Below, in pieces: positions 1 to 14,800 of a stretch of 64,000 nt of DNA. The DNA comes from Lytechinus pictus (taxonomy: Eukaryota; Echinodermata; Echinoidea; Temnopleuroida; Toxopneustidae), in NCBI RefSeq assembly GCF_037042905.1, contig NC_087252.1:3001501-3065500 (forward strand), written 5' to 3'. Under the pieces are notes generated by a model. That model saw only the letters and a list, made by a program, of their open reading frames with translations. It searched no databases and was not told the DNA's origin. The position numbers and the translations under genes were made by a program. The number at the start of each line of letters is the position of its first letter. The stretch's first letter is position 1.

Positions 1-2798
1 GAAACCCTTACGTTGCTGATTTTCATAACAATAACGCTTTAGGCAATCAGTATGATATCTTAATGATCAATGTAGTATGTGCGACTTTGACGAAAACACA
101 GCAAATATGTTTACGAAAGTGACGCGAAGGCTTTTTTTGGCTCGGGCTTTGTAATTGTGTATTTGAATAAGCAGACTACACAGTAAACACGCTGTGAAAA
201 GTTATACAACGCTGAACGCTGTTTAATATAATGGACATTACAGTTGTTGATTAAATGGATCAAACAATTTTAATATTTTTTAACAATAATGTTTTGTTTA
301 TAATATTCAATTCTCAATTGATTAAACATGGTTGTTTAAACTCTTAAACAACCACTGTAAAGTTCATATAGTAAACAGTGTTGTATACAATTTTAAACAG
401 CGTGTGCCCAGCAGTACGCTTAAATAGTTGAGTTTGGAAGCTTTTTTTTTAGTATTTTGGAGAAAGTGAATGAAGGTAAATGAAAGTAAATAAAAGTAAC
501 TGGGAATATCAATGGCGTTATGAGCAAAACAATATTAGACCAGAAAATGCACAAATCTGCAATTCCATAAGCTGGAATCATAGGAATCATGGGGAAAGAG
601 AATGTAAATATTGGATATGAAATATAATAACGCTCAATAATATGAATGTGGTCTACAAACTATAAGGCTTTGCCTTGACCTACTAGGTTTGTTTAGTTTT
701 ATTTTAACTATCAATGGATATGTGATTGAAGCTGGCACGGGTCGATAGTGTTGGTCAGACGACAAACCTTTTTATATGCAGTTTGTGGTTTAACACCCCC
801 GAGGATGTCCAGATGTTTGGCGATGAATACCAACGATGAAATGATTTTCCATCTCTCTCACCCAGGTGAATATCTATTAATTAGTTAATTGATTAATTTA
901 CTTATTCATTTATTTTATTTCTAGTTAAGGTAATACAAACACATAGAAGCCTGAAAGACCACCGACTGGTCACCGTCACGGGTTGCGAAATTTGGAAAGT
1001 AAGTGGAAACTGTTTTACTACCATTACGTTATTTACTTGTGTTTATTTAATATAAGCTATTTGAAACACAAGCCTAAACACCAACATTTTGTTTTGTTTA
1101 GAAAACTAAACGTGACTAAGTGCTCCTAAAACCGTAATCTAACATTACAAAAAAGAAGAAGAAAGAAATCAGTATGCCCCAACCTCGAATAATAAAAACA
1201 GGGAAAAGGAAAGCGAGAAGTTGTCAGAAAGCCAGCAAAAACACAATCGAGAAACGGAAAGGAAAGTTTGACAGTCTCGGGTAACTTTATCAAGGATACA
1301 ATGGCTCCTTTCCCTTTTGTAAAACTAGTCTGTAAGTATTTATACTTGACAGGATATTTCAGGGAAAAAATTATGGCTTAAAGGGATTCGAATTTCGCGT
1401 CGTGCTACACTTGCCTCGCCAACTTCATCAATAGGGAAGATTGTAACTTCGAAATGCAAGGACATTTGAGATTGTACAAAACTATTTTTGAAGAATAGAA
1501 GGATCGCCGAAAATTTGAGGCTTTTAATAAACATTTGATTGGCAAAGAAGATGAAGAAAACATTAAGTGGATTTGTTTTGTTTTTGTGTGTTTGTTTCGA
1601 GCAGGCATTTGATTCTCTTTGGCAATTTTACAGCTGCTTGTCGGATGTTTATATGTATGTGTAATGATATAATCTTTTCATTTTTCGCTTGCCACGTGAT
1701 TACGTTGTTGGCCGGATATAACCATGATAGCGGTAGGCCTATATGGTAGATATATCCATATCCTCGGAATTTGAAAATTAAAATAATTTTGGCAAGTGAC
1801 TATAGTATCGTTTCAATTTTCAAAACATTTTTTTTCTCGTTTTATGACAAGACAATAAAACCTGGGTGGTTCCATTTGCTCTGTCGTCAAGTACTCTGCT
1901 GTACATTTCACACATTAATGAGATGACCAACATCAACCCTGGATTGACCACTATGCCCTACATGTATCCTAAACCTTAACCTTAACCTAGCATAAAACCC
2001 TGTTGAAATCCTAACCCTACATCTTAGACAAAATTGAGCCCGGAGCAACTATTGCAGAAACAAATTTCGCATCACCACTTGGGTTTCCTACATGTGTTTA
2101 ATATAATTTACATTTATTTCATTCTCTATCATAAAAATATAATACAAAACATAGTTCATAAACAAATGAAAAATTATTAGCGGAAACTCCGCCTTATTAT
2201 CAAGCCTGCATTTTTTTAAATTTCCAATTGTCCCAAATGTCCCCAATGATGTCCCCAATCAGAAAGTATTATCATCTGTGTAAGAAGATTATGTTTTCTC
2301 ATCTCTTTTGAGTGGTCTTATATGGTTTCATTATACGTCGACTCCAATGCTCTGCCTTTTGGACGTAAGGCCCGGTGAGGGCGGTGTACCATGTCAACAT
2401 TAATCTGACCGTCGACACAATTTAGAGGGGAGTTGAATACGAACATTTGGCTACTCAGCTCGTACTCAGCTACGATCCGATCTTAAAGTATCCCACGAAA
2501 TCGCTTGGACGAAAACTCTACTTCAAATTTTCGACTGATTCAGAACAGGAAAACAGGAGGAAGAGGCTTTATTCAACGTTATATACGAAAGACTATTCAT
2601 CTTCTGAGGGAGGAAACCACACTTTTCATCAAATCTACTCAAGCGCGCAGACGGACACAACTGTGGAGTTTCCGACTTCAATACCCTCAACAAAAACCAA
2701 ACAAATATCTCACTCTGCTGTTATTATCCCATTCAAACTTGTAGAGTAAAGGATCGGACGGGGTCACATATTTTAGTATCTGGAGCAGCCGAACAGCA
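1..2798. other. Upstream region of gene 1, no gene recognised
   Basis: AT-rich non-coding sequence. Only short open frames without family resemblance occur. The frame at 2447-2749 (100 codons) lies just upstream of the first candidate exon and could be part of a 5' leader, but nothing supports it as a gene. Around 865-880 there is a short stretch resembling the core of the SINE at 24514 (CTCTCACCCAGG). No convincing TATA box or other promoter element was identified. Confidence 0.5.
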
Positions 2799-2865
2799 AT
2801 GGAGGGGCACTGGAGTGTTATGGTGCTTGTATTTACCGCATGCCTGGGACCGCCCATGTGTTCAA
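2799..2865 (+). CDS. Gene 1 candidate first exon A (signal peptide)
   Basis: The ATG has G at -3 and G at +4. It opens 22 codons (MEGHWSVMVLVFTACLGPP, then MCS) with a hydrophobic core, followed by one base and a GTGAGT donor. The resulting phase 1 matches the acceptor of the first Ig exon at 15882. Using this exon implies a 13-kb first intron, much longer than the other introns of the gene. It competes with exon B at 13648. Confidence 0.6.
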
Positions 2866-5800
2866 GTGAGTAGAACCTTTATCAGTACTGTATAATATGA
2901 ATGTCCAAGTTTTTTTTCCCACGGTCTTGAAGTTCGAAAGAAGATGCAATTCACCAGCTTTCGACATCGATTATTAAGCAATATATGGTCTATACAATTT
3001 TATATTGCATAAAGTTTATTCTAGACTTTACAAATCATTAATATGTAGTATTATGTCACTATTAAAATATTTCTCAATTATTTCAATATGTTCCTTTTTT
3101 AAAAGTAGGTACAATTCAACTGCACATTCCACGTAACAGCAACATAGTTTCCCTTGCTCGAGGATATAAATCAAAGGGAAAGCGCTTCCATTTGTTTTCT
3201 TAAACTGCATTCATTATTTATTGATATTATTGTTGTAATCTTATTACATTAGGTGTACTGTTATCGTTTTAATCATCCTCGCCATTATAATGTGCAATAT
3301 CATCTTTATTATAATGATAATCACCACCGGCATCATTACTATGATTATTACCATTGTTGCCACTTGTTACACCTGTGAACTTTTGATCGACCACTTCATA
3401 TAAATCCCTAAAACCTCTTTCAAAACTGCGGGGTTTAATATTCCATTTATCTGTATAACCTATGCTGGTAGAAACTTCCGCTGTATATGACAGATGACTA
3501 GGAGTAAAAAAAATAATCCGCCAATCATGACATACCAGTAAGACAGTAATCAAAATCTAGTTTGGCTGGTGGTTCCATCTAGTGAGAACAGCAGTTACGC
3601 TTTTTTTTAAGAGGGTTTCTTTACTACTCAAAAAATATTATTTTCAAAATTAACCAGACACGAAGTCCACAATGTCACCTTGAAAAGAAAGAAAGAGAGA
3701 GAAAGAAAGAAGTTATAAGTCAAGAAGCAACTGCATGTTTTTTGGTTAAGGGATGGTCCGGGCTGAAAATATTCATATCTAAGTAAAATTCATAGAGCAA
3801 AATGCTGAAAATTTCATCGAAATCGGATAACAAATAACGAAGTTATTGAATTTTAAATTTTATAAATATTTTGTGAAAACAGTTATATACACATTGCCAT
3901 GAATATTCATTAAGTGGGCTGATGATGTCACATCCCCGCTTTCTTTTTGTTATTTTATTACATGAAATCATAAATGTTTCATTTTTCAAACATGTGTAAA
4001 TGATGTGTCTCCGTTATGATGAAAAAAGTGGCGACAATAATGCACTTAATCAGTTGTAGTGCTTGGTAAAAAAAAAAAAAAACATAATTTCATATAATAA
4101 AATACAAAAGAACAAGTGGGGATACGACATCATCGGCCCACATAATAAATCTTCATGACGACGTGCCTAGAAGAACTGTTTCACCGGAATAATGCAAATA
4201 TTTAAAATTCAATAACTTCGTCATTTGTTATCCGATTTTGATCAACTTTTTAGCATTTTGCTCTGAATTTACTATATTTATTGAGATAGAAATATTTCCA
4301 GCCTGGACCTTCCCTTTAAGTAATATCACAAAGAGTGTGAGTTTAAGTCAATTATGTGAAACATCTCCTGAACTATACATTTTTTTTTGCCCAACAAACG
4401 CGGGTCGGTATCGGTATTGTCCTTTTAAACCGATGTTAGGTAAAATATTGGGCAAATGTTAACTCAAGTCATTTTAGATTCATGAAATTAAGATATGATT
4501 AACACATGCTAACATACCAGCTTAAAATCATTATAGAATTGTAAATAAATAACAAAGGAATATGCATGAATCGTTATACTGACGTGGCGATCACCGGCTT
4601 CCTTGTATTTCATTCCAATACCCTTTTTACCTCAATGTTATTTTTTTGTTTCTAGGAAATCGCCAAAGTAATAGCGAAGTAGATTAGTCTCTTGTTATTA
4701 AACATTCGTTATCATCGTTGATTTTAAAGATAGTCGAGGAATGTTTTAATGTTTGATCATGTTGGCTTGTCAATATTTACCTCACTCCATGAACATGTAG
4801 TAGCATGTATTGGATAAGGATATAGATATTTAATTCATGTAAAACAATCACAATGTTATCAACTTGTCGCAGACGACAAATATAAATGAGGCAAGATATC
4901 AATAATCAATTAGATGGCGCTGTTTTCCAGAGGTGAGTTCTTGTTTTAGAGATAGGGGCAAACCCAAAGTGAATAACAAAACAGAACACAATTCAAACGC
5001 ATATGCTGGAGACATTGTCAAATAATTTATCTGTGTGTGATGAGGGCCCTCTCTTTTGTTGCTTCAACTGGCGTACAGATTAGGGAAGGGGGAGGCTTGG
5101 GGTGCTCTCCCCCCCCCAAAAAAAAAAAATAAATAAAAAAATATGTAAAGATATTTCACAAAATTTGATTTTTGTATTAAGAATGTCGGAATTGTTGCAC
5201 GCTCGCTCGCAACTTTTTTTTTATAGGTTTCACGCAATAGGCCATATCTAGCCCCTTCTAAATTTTTGTCTCATTACTCCACTGGTGGCACCACATTAAC
5301 CACAAGACGGAACACAATGTCCTCATTTTTATATTTCTAATCGTGCTTGCGGCAAAGTTTTTGTGGGCTAGTAATGAACTCGAACTTTAGACGCACCATG
5401 TCAATATTGATGTCGCAAAAACTATTGAAAACGGTCGAACGGGGTGTAAAATGATATCATACGATCTTTTGAAATTTGACTTTTAGAAAAAAGAGATGGA
5501 TCGTCTTGAAATATAAAGTGTGTGAATTGAGTCAGAAATGTCATTCAGTGGAGGTTTCCTTACCTAGATGAGCTCCATTGTATATGTTTAAAAGAAGTCA
5601 AGGGTCTTGAGAATCGTGTTAAAGTTAATGTGATATCATGCATTCCCTGCCAAGTACAAGTATTCATACTTCCCGATAGGTGTGCCAAACGGCATATAGA
5701 AAGAAAGTACATTATGAAATCATGATCAGAGATGTGGATTCAATCAGTCGCATGCAGGGTGAACACGAATTTCGGAATCCTTGAACAGAAAATGAACCAT

Positions 5801-8800
5801 AAGCGATTTCCTCAGTAGGAAGATACGACTTACGCGTTAAAAGAACTTCCGAAACATTTAATAGTTTATAGTTCCAATTTCTCAGAGGGCATGGTGAAAT
5901 TGTATTTGTACCACACCTCCCTGATTATTAACAATTTATCTTGAAATGAATTGAATTGAATTACGATTCATTATATCATCAGCTCCAAAGCAAGATGGGA
6001 TGACCATCGTAAGCTCCTAAAAATCAATTTAAAGGTGGCAATTATGGGCTTGGTACTTGTATGTAGGCCTATACATAGTTGTGGTTAGCTGGTCAATATC
6101 AAGATCATTCATTAGCTAGGAATACTTGTTGTATTTCTTTATGATGTAAACAAACCAACAAACTCCCACATGGTCAGTATATTGTGTTGACCAGTGCGTA
6201 GGCATGGGCTGAATAGGGCGCGTTGGTACTTCAGATTTTGGCGCGGGTTGTTCATTCGGGTGGGGTTGTCTCTTGTCCTCCGTTTGTTTACATAGCCTCC
6301 GCTCAAGGACTTCGTTGTATTTTCTCCTGCCAGGTAAATATCGTACCAGGCACTCCTGCGATTCTGGATCTTTCTACTGAAGCATGTCAGCCAAACCCAC
6401 TGCCGTCCTGTGGGATATTGAAAGAGTATAAACATAATTCGCCCCTATATCCCAATTTACCATGGTTACGACGATAGCAACGCAAGTACAACTGTCGTAT
6501 CGACATGTTTTGGTAGCCCAAATTCCCCCCTCCCCATGCTAGCCCGATTTTCCCATTGGCAGACATGTGATCCCCAACCCAATAAATTAAAATACATTTT
6601 GTTCTTCATTTTCTTTATCTTGTTCGTAAATTATGATTATTGCAGATGAATTAAGCCCTTATTGAGGCATACACCCATCTGTTTTCCTACGACGTTTGAG
6701 AACACACACGAATGAGTCAACCAGTGGAATGCTGCTTTGTAAAGCATCGTTTTCAGGTTTTCAGACGAAATGATCATTTCGCATTTAGGATTATTTCATT
6801 CTTCTTATTAACATGCATTACCTTTAGGGTAAATTCCATCTACAAAACGCATTTTTGTGTGAACCTATGAACCACTTGTTAACGGTGAGAAAATTCATAA
6901 TCATATTGTGTTCTTGTCTCCGTCTACTAGGCAAGTTTGTGGGAAGGGAGATTTTAGGCATCGTTCTACCATGGTCTTATAAATTCACCTTTACACAATC
7001 CGGATCATTATGCCTATAAATTACCGAAGATTGCAATCGATATTGTATATCCAAAATTGTATATTTTCGTTTTAAGTCCAACATCCACTGCAGTTTATAA
7101 AAGACGACAAGTGATAGTCACTGCCTTTCAAACATGATACAAGAGATACAACCAGTCTTGCAATTAACAGGGATTATGTTCGGGGTTGTTAAATAACTAA
7201 AACAGAAATAAAGATGAATTCCAAACGAAGATTAGTAAGAAAAAAAGTAAGAAAGATAAAAAAGAAATATGACATACAGAGAGACAAATTACGCCACCGT
7301 GAAAAATACATTTTAATTTATCATTTTATCTATTCATAATATAGATTGAAATATAGAAAAGGGTAATGTGGGGGTAAGAACGAGTAAATATTAGGATGCG
7401 TTGTTATCAAACCATGATGTTGACATAAAGATGATAATGATATTTAGGTTCCACCTTTATGTGACATATAGTTCAAAGATTTTCTAAAGGTCACTGCAAG
7501 GTGTAAGTCCAAATGTTTATCACATCCAAGCTGAAGAGTAATAAATAGAGCCTTCATAATCACTTGTATTTGACAGTAGCCTAAACAAAAGTCAAATGTG
7601 CCAAAGGCAGACAATAAAACAGATTTCCAAACTTTATCCCTGATGTACTATTCTAGTCACCTGGTCTATACAATGCCTTTTTGTTCTTAGAATTTGAATA
7701 CTCTACCGGTAAAGCTTACGCAACATCTACATTTGAAAATGATAGTGCTTATCCTAATGAAAAATCACAAATGTCATTTGAGAAAAGTTGATCATGAGCT
7801 AACCGTGAACTGGCTTATTTTCTTCGATTTTGGCCCATCGTATGATAATTTCACGGCGCCATTTGGCAAGACTATTTCGTGATGATGGCCTGTATCGTTC
7901 GATTCACTTCCACGCCTAATACCGTGTGAGAAAATCTTCTGCGGAATGCATTTCCATTCGGTATATGTCGGGGAGTTGGTGTTTGGGTGTTACACCTTTC
8001 TTTGTAGTAAGTTACATTACATTTTACAGTAGATGACACGAATTGTCATATCGTCATTTCATTCTTAGATGACAGTAACAATGACACATGGTTCACATTT
8101 AATTAATTCAAATGATACTAGAGTATAGCGTTAATTACCTAGCCCTTCCCCTAAAAAATAAATAAATATAAAAAATAACATAAAAAAATGAAATAAAATA
8201 AAATAAATGAATAAATAAATTATAAATACCAAATTAAAAAAATCCGAATAAGTAATAAGCAAAATAGAGTAACAATTTATCAGATATCTTTAAATTTTAA
8301 TTGATAAGACAATTGCTGGCCTCGTAAGATATTTGGAAGTGATTACACGGACCAACGCTGGCATCAGTTAATTGTTCCAATGTCTTTAAATATATACACT
8401 ATATATATATGCAGTTAAAAAGGTAAATATTTTTTTTGTATGAACGTGGTATTCGCTCCAAAGACTTCACGCGCCAATGAGCTAGTCCCGTTACAAACAT
8501 CGCCGTCAATGGCCCGAAATTAGTATTCAATAGTCTGAAAGAAACTTTGGTATGCGGTCACGCTAAAAGCGCCACAAAAGATTTTAAGGGGCATTTGTAG
8601 GGGTGGGCCTAATCTGGAAATGGGTTATTGAGGGGTGTGTGGTATTGACGTTGGTTATAGTAGCCTGTACTTCCGATATTTGCATAATTCCCAAACATAA
8701 ACACTAGGTTGTATCGACAGAGCCTACAGTGTAGTTACATGTATATTACGAAGAAAATACGCAATGCACGCTCCCGTGTAGTGTTTACTGTTCTTAGGCC

Positions 8801-11800
8801 ACGTTCCAATAAAACAAAAATCATTTGCGACGACTTCTTGATTTGTTAAGGTTTTTGTGGGGGGGGGGGCATATCACAATCTCTCAAAGCCCAAAGCTGT
8901 TTGTACCAAATTTGAAATTCGAGGGTGGGGCCCATCTCATCAAGACCCACTGCCAATGCAGAAAATACACAATAGGCCTACACTACATCAACCAACTCCC
9001 TCGCGGCGCCCACATGAATTCTATTTGGTTCTAGGTGTGACTTTGACATCGATCCACATTTTATTATCAATCTGGGTATAAGATTGTAATCATTTAATAC
9101 CAGAACAGACATCATTATTCACGTCTTTTATACGAAATATCAGCTCTTGTGATGTCTAGGCGTATTTTTTCTTCTTTTTTATGAATTCAGGGATACCATT
9201 TGCAGCATGATGTAAACAAACCACCATTTGCTGATATTGCACCAAAATTTAGGCATCAGAGGAACTTGACCGTAGACCGGAAGGAAATTACATAGTACAG
9301 GCGGAAATAAAAGTGCTGTTTAACTGATTTGGTAAAAGTAGGCTTGCAAATCAAAACTTCCGGAATCCGAAAAAATAACATCAAACAGCATAAAACAGAA
9401 GCAATATTACTCCATCTGAGTTTCTGTATGCAATAGGCAATTTATGTTACTACATGTACATACAATTCAATTGTTTTATAGATCCAATATTGCTAAAAAA
9501 CGTATTTATCATGTACAAAGTCAATACAACATCTGTTTCATCTAAAATTCATAAAAATGATTTATTATGCTCACGTTTATTGACAACAGCCGTTTAATAT
9601 TATGCTAATAATGACTGAAATAATGTCCCCGGTTAATTTTTTCAAAACAAATATATATAAATAAAATAAATTACATAAGAAATTGATTTTATTGATATTG
9701 GTACCATAATTGTTTTCTTTTACAGTTGTTAGGAATGGCATCAAGAATATTTTCACCACAAATTAGCTTTCTAGGAGCTTTATTCAGTGAATTAGAGATA
9801 AATAAATATGATTTCATCAATAAATTAGCATAATTGATTCACATGAAAATATATATTGTGCAATTTAACTGTGCAACGACGTAGATAATGTCATTTTCTA
9901 CCTTCGTGCACATTTCTATCACGATCGCGCGAGCTTGGGGAGGGGGGGGGGGCAGAAGCGGATCTAGAGGGGGGGTTGGGGGGTTGCAACCCCCCCAAAA
10001 AAAAAAAAAAAAAAATCCGGGGACCATTTTTTTTAATCTTATCTTTTTTTTTAAACTTGTAATTTTATTTTATTCTATTTCTATGTATTTATTTTTCAAA
10101 GATTTTCCCTACTGTGGGAGGGGGGACACCCCCCTCCCACACCCTCCCCCCTCGCTCGCTCCGCTCGCTTTGACTCGGTCGCTACGCTCCCTCGCATACC
10201 ACCCCAACCCCCCCTTTATAAAAAGCTGGATCCGCCCCTGGGGGGGGGGGGGGCGGCTAAAAGGCCACCATGACTTAAAGCTCGAAAATAGCCCAGGTAA
10301 GCTAGGGTTAAGCGAATTTTGTATTTCATTACCTTTTGGTGTTAGTTTCCTTGAAATTAAGGGACGTGGTTGGGGTATCATTGGAGAAACAAAAGCTTTT
10401 ACAAAACAAAAAAGGGCAACGTAATAAAAGCAAAACATAACAGTATGGAAATAATGAATTAACTTCCACACTTAATCGACTTTGATATTTGTATTGTTTA
10501 TTAATCTCTCCAGATGTGGTATACGCATGTTTACATTTTCGTCGTATGGAAGATTGAAGATTCTTTTTGTAACCAACCAATTAAGTGGAAATCTCCTATG
10601 CAATCAGTAAACTTCAACATTTTCACAATTAAACCAATATTATGACACCACAATCCAAAAACCATACACCAAAGCACTTAAGTTGGACGTCAATACGAGA
10701 AGCTTTCCTTGTTGGCCAAAAAACTCTGGAGGTGAAGATGGACAGGAATGAAGTTGGTTTTGAGGGGTTTTGTGTTTGATAATCAAAGCCTGACAGTATA
10801 TGGAAGGCCATAATCACCATAAACCAGATTTAAAAATACATAGTTTGCTTAGTCAATATCTGAGAGTTTTGATTGATACTGTGTGTTGTATATTGATATA
10901 TTGAACAGTTGAAGGCGTACGCAGAGGACAGATAAAACAAAACTTATATAAGAGTAAATATATATATATATATATGTATGATAAAATTCACGTATATCAC
11001 TAATACCAGAATTCTCTTAGCGTGCTTTGATTATACAACGTTAAAAAAAGAAAAAAAAGAATAAGATCAGAAAGACAGGAAAATAGAATAGAAGACACAG
11101 AGAGAAAGGAAGAAAGAAGTGGGGGTATTTAATATGAAGAAATGCGAAATAACTAATAGTAATTTGTTTAGAAAAAAAAAACATAAAGCAGTCAAAATAT
11201 AATTGACTTTATATTACCACCTTTCCAGCCAGGGTTAAATCTAGTCCACTTCAAATTGTTGCCGTATAAATCTATGACGACGCAAGTAGACCGCCGAATT
11301 AAATATTAGTGTGGGTGCCTTTCAAATTGTAAAATTCATGGAAACCCGTCAATACATAGGATTAAAGACGGTTCAAGTGTATACTGTTATGTAACAAGCC
11401 AGAATAATCACTCTTCACAATTCCTTAAAAAGCATACAGTTTCGGTCGGTTGTTCGAAGAGGGTCGACTGATGGCGTACTAATACAATCATGAAATTAAA
11501 ATGGTATAATGGTAATAATAGTAAAAAAAAATACTTCTCCAATGACAACGACGATGATAGTGCTACTACATTGTTATGATAGTGATAATGACATGATAAT
11601 GGCAATAATTGCAGTAATAGTCATAATGATGATGTATATAATACTCATGAATGTAATGACAATAAAGTTCTTGACGATAATATATGGTGTGCTAATGGGA
11701 TAAGATTCCGTATCCTGTCGGTATATTGGAAAGATAATTGAATAAAGAAGGTAGCCTTCTACTTAATTAAGTACCCTGAAACTCCATATTCATTTTTAGA

Positions 11801-14800
11801 ATGTATTTTCTTTCTTCTTCCTGTACGCATCAGCAGTGCCAGTAAAACCCAGCTCCACACTCTTGTTTTAAACTTCATTCGCAATCTTCACACAACCTTC
11901 TCGTCAACCTGTCTAACCATGTACCCTAAGGGTCCATGGTCTCTTTCAACTCTTCAGTCAGTTTTACTGCTATCAGCGATCTCCAACCACAAGAGAGATA
12001 GAGAGAGAGAGGGAGGGGGGGGGGGGGGAGAGAGGGGGGGGGGGGTGCATCATAATTAAACTTCATACACATTTGTGTCTAACACTAATTTTTTTCCAGT
12101 GTGGGCTGCATAAGAATAAAAATTGCTGAACAATAAAGCGTGGTGAAATCCCAAAACTGTAATGTTGAAAATATTATCCATGCACATAAAAATTTACTGT
12201 CTTTCCGAGTAGCGGGAAATTATCGTTCATTTTTGTTCGGAACTATAGGTTAATTGTTTAATATGTTAGTCAAGATAATGAAGAAACTTTAAATTTTTGT
12301 TTGTTTTTGGACAAAGGTCCTTATGAAATAAAAGCCAATCGGATATATGAAAACGTCCGAAAAGGAAGCATTAATAGTTCATAAATTTTCTAAACAATTG
12401 TCTTAAACAGGGTATTCCTCATTTTCCTAACCTGAGGGAATTCCAAACGATTCATAACGTGGACCCTGTCATATGTATGCCCAAAATAGCTCCATTTTAT
12501 ATCTTTACCTATGCACGTGGTTTTCGATTGTTTATAGTCGAGAAGTCTGCAGAAAGTTGCTTTCACTTATGTCGGGGAATTCCTGAAAACCTAATACTTA
12601 TTGCTACTTGCCTCGGTAAACTTTTACAGCAGTACGGTCCAATCTATGTGCACCCCCAAGAAAAATTAAATAACACAGAAGAAGATTGGGATATTTTTAA
12701 AGGCATACAAACCAGTAGCCTTGATAGCCCGACCTCATGTCCTCAAGATATGGCCAGGTTCATTACCCAAAATGCATCATTCTGATCAGTGTAGTCTTGT
12801 GATATAGACCCGCTTGAAGGATAGCACCGTCATTAACAACTAAATACATTAAAATCACACTAATTGTGTTTCCACTATCAAAAGGGTTCCTTTCCTCTCA
12901 ATTTTCTCTACTTAAACAACTATGGAATAATTTTCCTCTATCTAAATAATTGTTATCTCAAAATATTTTTTCATAATACACAGCTAATGAGAGACAACAC
13001 ACGTTTTTTTTAATTGAATCATAATCATAAATCATTATCAAGGTAAAACCGCAATATTTACAAATTATTATTACAGATCAGAGTTATTGCGTCATAAACA
13101 AACTTAAAATCAATTACCATTTGGTATACACTTGATTTGGTACCCACTTAGTCTAATCCACACATGTATAAATTTCCATTTCGTTTTTTGAATTATTTTT
13201 CATTTTTTGTGTAATAAAATTGGATTTACAGAAAGTTCATAATGATCACATGACAATTATAGACTAAGTTGTGCTAAAAAATGATACTAGACTAAATGGT
13301 TTGAGACGGATTGGGATTAGATCATGCGGGATGAAAATGAGATCAACCGAAATATATACGAAAATGTTTAGACCAGGTGGCAATTGACCGATTTAACCAC
13401 TCCTTGGCCCATTTAGTATTGTTCCCGGTTTCCTTAGGACTTTCAAAAAAATCTTTACTGGAAAGCGCTATTCAGGAAATCAAAACATCCGATTCCTCTG
13501 TCATTTGTAAACTTAAAAGTGTGTGAAGATTCCTCTGATCAGTTTGACAAGTTTGTCAAATAGGAATAGGGTTCATGTAATTACAAACATGACCAACTCG
13601 ATGCATCACTTGGAGTATATATTATATCAGCGAAATTTCAAGAAATCATGCAATCCTTTTTCATTCACTTTGTTTTACTTGCCTTTCTTTTCTTGATTTC
13701 TCGTGAGTATACTCCGCCGCTTTAGGTATGTGTCTGTCTGTTTATATCTTTCTCTTTCTCTTTCTCTTTATGAGTGTATGTGCGCGGGAAAGGTCTGCCA
13801 CACCCGTCCCTCTCTTATAGTAAAGCATAAAGCGATTGGAAATCTTTGAAAATTGTATTTTCGTGACAGGGTGACAGTGTGAGCATGATCACGCCGAAAA
13901 CAACATTGCTTGTTTGAGTTTTCCTACTGAAATAAATTATAGTATCTTACCCTGTTTTTCCTGTTTGTCTCTTTCTTTGTGAGTGTATGTGTGTTGGTGA
14001 GGGTGTGCGTGAGCGCGTGCGCGTGTGCTTGATTGATAATGAAGTCAAATCAATCGGTCTTCTCGATGGATAATAAAAACGAACTATTCGGATAATTGGC
14101 AAATATACAGCCGAAAATGTTTATGTTTTGAATCTGCAGCACAAGTCAAATCATTAAAAAGAAACAGTAACACAATATCACGAGTTATGATAAAATTAGT
14201 AAACAACAAATTTCCCTTAAATTTTAAGGGCAGTTTGGAAGAACGTCCATCCAGAAATGTGATAATATACGGAAGTCATGCGCTTTATGTATGATTGTAT
14301 TGTATCCTATGTCATTGAAAATGCAACGAAAAATATTTGTTGATGTACTTTCCTTTCCAACCTATGTATATTAATGACAAAACATAAATAATTATTATGT
14401 GATCATGTGCTTGGCATTAGTTGCATATATTTGAAACAGGATTCTTGGAATTGACTGAAATATTTTACTTTAGAAAATACAATATGTATATGATAATATA
14501 ATATGAACGATGCCGAGTAAATATTTTTTTTTCTTACAATAACACGTAAAACTGAAGATGTACAAAATGCGTACCGGCTTGTTTCTCAAAGTAAAAATAT
14601 ATAACCTAAAACATAAATATTGCATTCATAACCATAATAAAGAAATAAGGCCCAACATTGCTATAACTTCCAGTGAATCTATGACAAAGAAAATGGAACG
14701 TTCAGCCAAGTTATATGTCACCTATATTCTACATCCCTTCACCTTAGAAGACTGTAGAATGGTTGGCCAGTTATAAGTAAGAAACATACAGGTCTATCCA

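Noticed and set aside
2447-2749. Open frame of 100 codons just upstream of candidate exon A
   Set aside because: No family resemblance, no splice context and no matching composition. More likely 5' leader or chance.
5070-5290. Possible further hAT-like element (CTGGCGTACAGATTAGGG next to C and A runs)
   Set aside because: A matching inverted end and an 8-bp duplication could not be found.
9888-10424. Open frame of 178 codons rich in Gly and Pro
   Set aside because: It runs through G, C and A homopolymers of the hAT-like element at 9953-10240. A composition artefact.
12459-12785. Open frame of 108 codons on the plus strand
   Set aside because: No recognisable motif, no nearby splice partners, and it lies in the repeat-rich intron of gene 1.
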